A DNA stretch of 64,000 nucleotides from Candidatus Binatus soli (lineage in GTDB: Bacteria > Desulfobacterota > Binatia > Binatales > Binataceae): contig DLMJ01000047.1 in the NCBI GenBank assembly GCA_002479255.1, positions 62,001 to 126,000 on the forward strand, read 5' to 3'. Each line of letters starts with the position of its first letter. The first letter of the stretch is position 1. Positions 63,510 through 64,000 of this stretch are shown here, in pieces. A program made the translations under genes and the position numbers. The notes beneath the pieces were generated by a model. It saw only the letters and a program-made list of their open reading frames with translations, did not search any database and was not told where the DNA came from.

Positions 63510-64000
63510 ATGTACGCAACTCGAACCACGCAGCTTATCGTCGGCATTTTCGCGATTCTCGGTATCATCGCGCTGGCGATTCTGTCGCTGTCGCTGGGTA
63601 AACTTACCCTGCTGCCCAGACCGGGATACACGCTCTACGCAAGTTTCGATAATATCTCGGGATTAAAGACCGGAGATCAGGTTCAACTGGCGGGTGTGCA
63701 AGTCGGTAAAGTTGTGGAGATCGGGCTCAAGGACGTGCGTGCTCGAGTTGCGATGCGAGTGGACGAGGGCGTGCCGATCGACGCGGACGCGATCGCGGCG
63801 ATCAAGACCAGCGGAATAATCGGCGACAAGTATGTGTCTATCGCGCTCGGCCCTAGCGATCGTATCCTCAGGGATGGTGACACGATTCGGCAAACCGAGT
63901 CGGCATTTGTGCTCGAGGACGCAATCGGCCAGATCATCAACAGTTCCGGCAGCAGCGGTGAATCGAAGGATTCAAAATCCTCAAACTCAGACAAGCACCA
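63510..64000 (+). CDS. mlaD: MlaD-family MCE protein (3' truncated by window)
   Basis: The ATG at 63510 opens MYATRTTQLIVGIFAILG with one N-terminal membrane anchor (IIALAILSLSLG). The MCE domain follows: YTLYASFDNISGLKTGDQV, QLAGVQVGKVVEIGL, IKTSGIIGDKYVSIALGPSD and DGDTIRQTESAFVLEDAI. It binds phospholipid in the periplasm as a hexameric ring. About 163 codons lie in the window, and the Ser/Lys-rich last part suggests the end is near. Confidence 0.93.
   Translation, partial: MYATRTTQLIVGIFAILGIIALAILSLSLGKLTLLPRPGYTLYASFDNISGLKTGDQVQLAGVQVGKVVEIGLKDVRARVAMRVDEGVPIDADAIAAIKTSGIIGDKYVSIALGPSDRILRDGDTIRQTESAFVLEDAIGQIINSSGSSGESKDSKSSNSDKH

Overview
The window is a GC-rich bacterial chromosome segment, densely packed with genes in short operons on both strands. 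A double-membrane organism is implied by the MlaEFD-type transporter, a TonB-dependent receptor, several lipoproteins, a NlpD-like murein hydrolase activator and a SurA/PpiC-type chaperone. Coenzyme F420 use is implied by CofC, an LLM-class F420 oxidoreductase and a deazaflavin-dependent nitroreductase-like protein. Together these fit a deltaproteobacterial-type lineage such as Binatota/Desulfobacterota. That placement is inference only; no rRNA or tRNA gene is visible.

Layout. 1-6.4 kb: tail of an AddA-like nuclease, a gamma-glutamylcyclotransferase-like protein, a PTPS-family enzyme with an ExxHGH motif, a sigma-54 activator next to a free-standing receiver protein, and an MscS channel. 6.4-11.5 kb: a ferritin-like protein with an operator-like palindrome on its promoter, S21, an SDR and a PHP-like lipoprotein. 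11.8-13.7 kb: TPP riboswitch followed by thiS-thiG-thiE. 13.6-17.6 kb: redoxin, CDF exporter, apt, nlpD-like, pcm. 17.5-19.0 kb: a PAP2 phosphatase gene between two copies of the pcm 5' end and promoter, with an alpha/beta-hydrolase remnant. 19.0-19.8 kb: DUF3309, CsbD and a membrane protein. 20.2-26.9 kb: alr-purH-purD-tsaC-DUF1015-phosphatase. 28.0-30.8 kb: eno-gpmI, followed by a canonical parS site. 31-33 kb: NorD-like VWA protein.

33.1-37.0 kb is an accessory zone: a YCF48-like secreted protein, an F420 nitroreductase-like protein, a short dispersed repeat, and a toxin/antitoxin/SecB-like chaperone (TAC) module. 37.2-40.0 kb: an active/inactive M16 peptidase pair. 40.1-49.0 kb (minus): mfd, a parvulin lipoprotein, pdxA and uvrA in one transcription unit. 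49-54.1 kb: PDZ protein, 2-hydroxyacid dehydrogenase, His-rich ORF, TonB receptor and a duplicated receptor tail. 54.1-58.6 kb: F420 LLM enzyme, rplU-rpmA with terminator, SufT, exonuclease/GIY-YIG fusion. 58.7-64 kb: VapBC-type module, dienelactone hydrolase, TPR/SH3 lipoprotein, cofC and mlaEFD (mlaD cut by the window edge).

The most notable points are the TAC module with its operator, the promoter-bearing pcm duplication in front of PAP2, the TPP riboswitch apparently controlling a sequestered ribosome site, the parS site, the PTPS-III signature and several repeat families.
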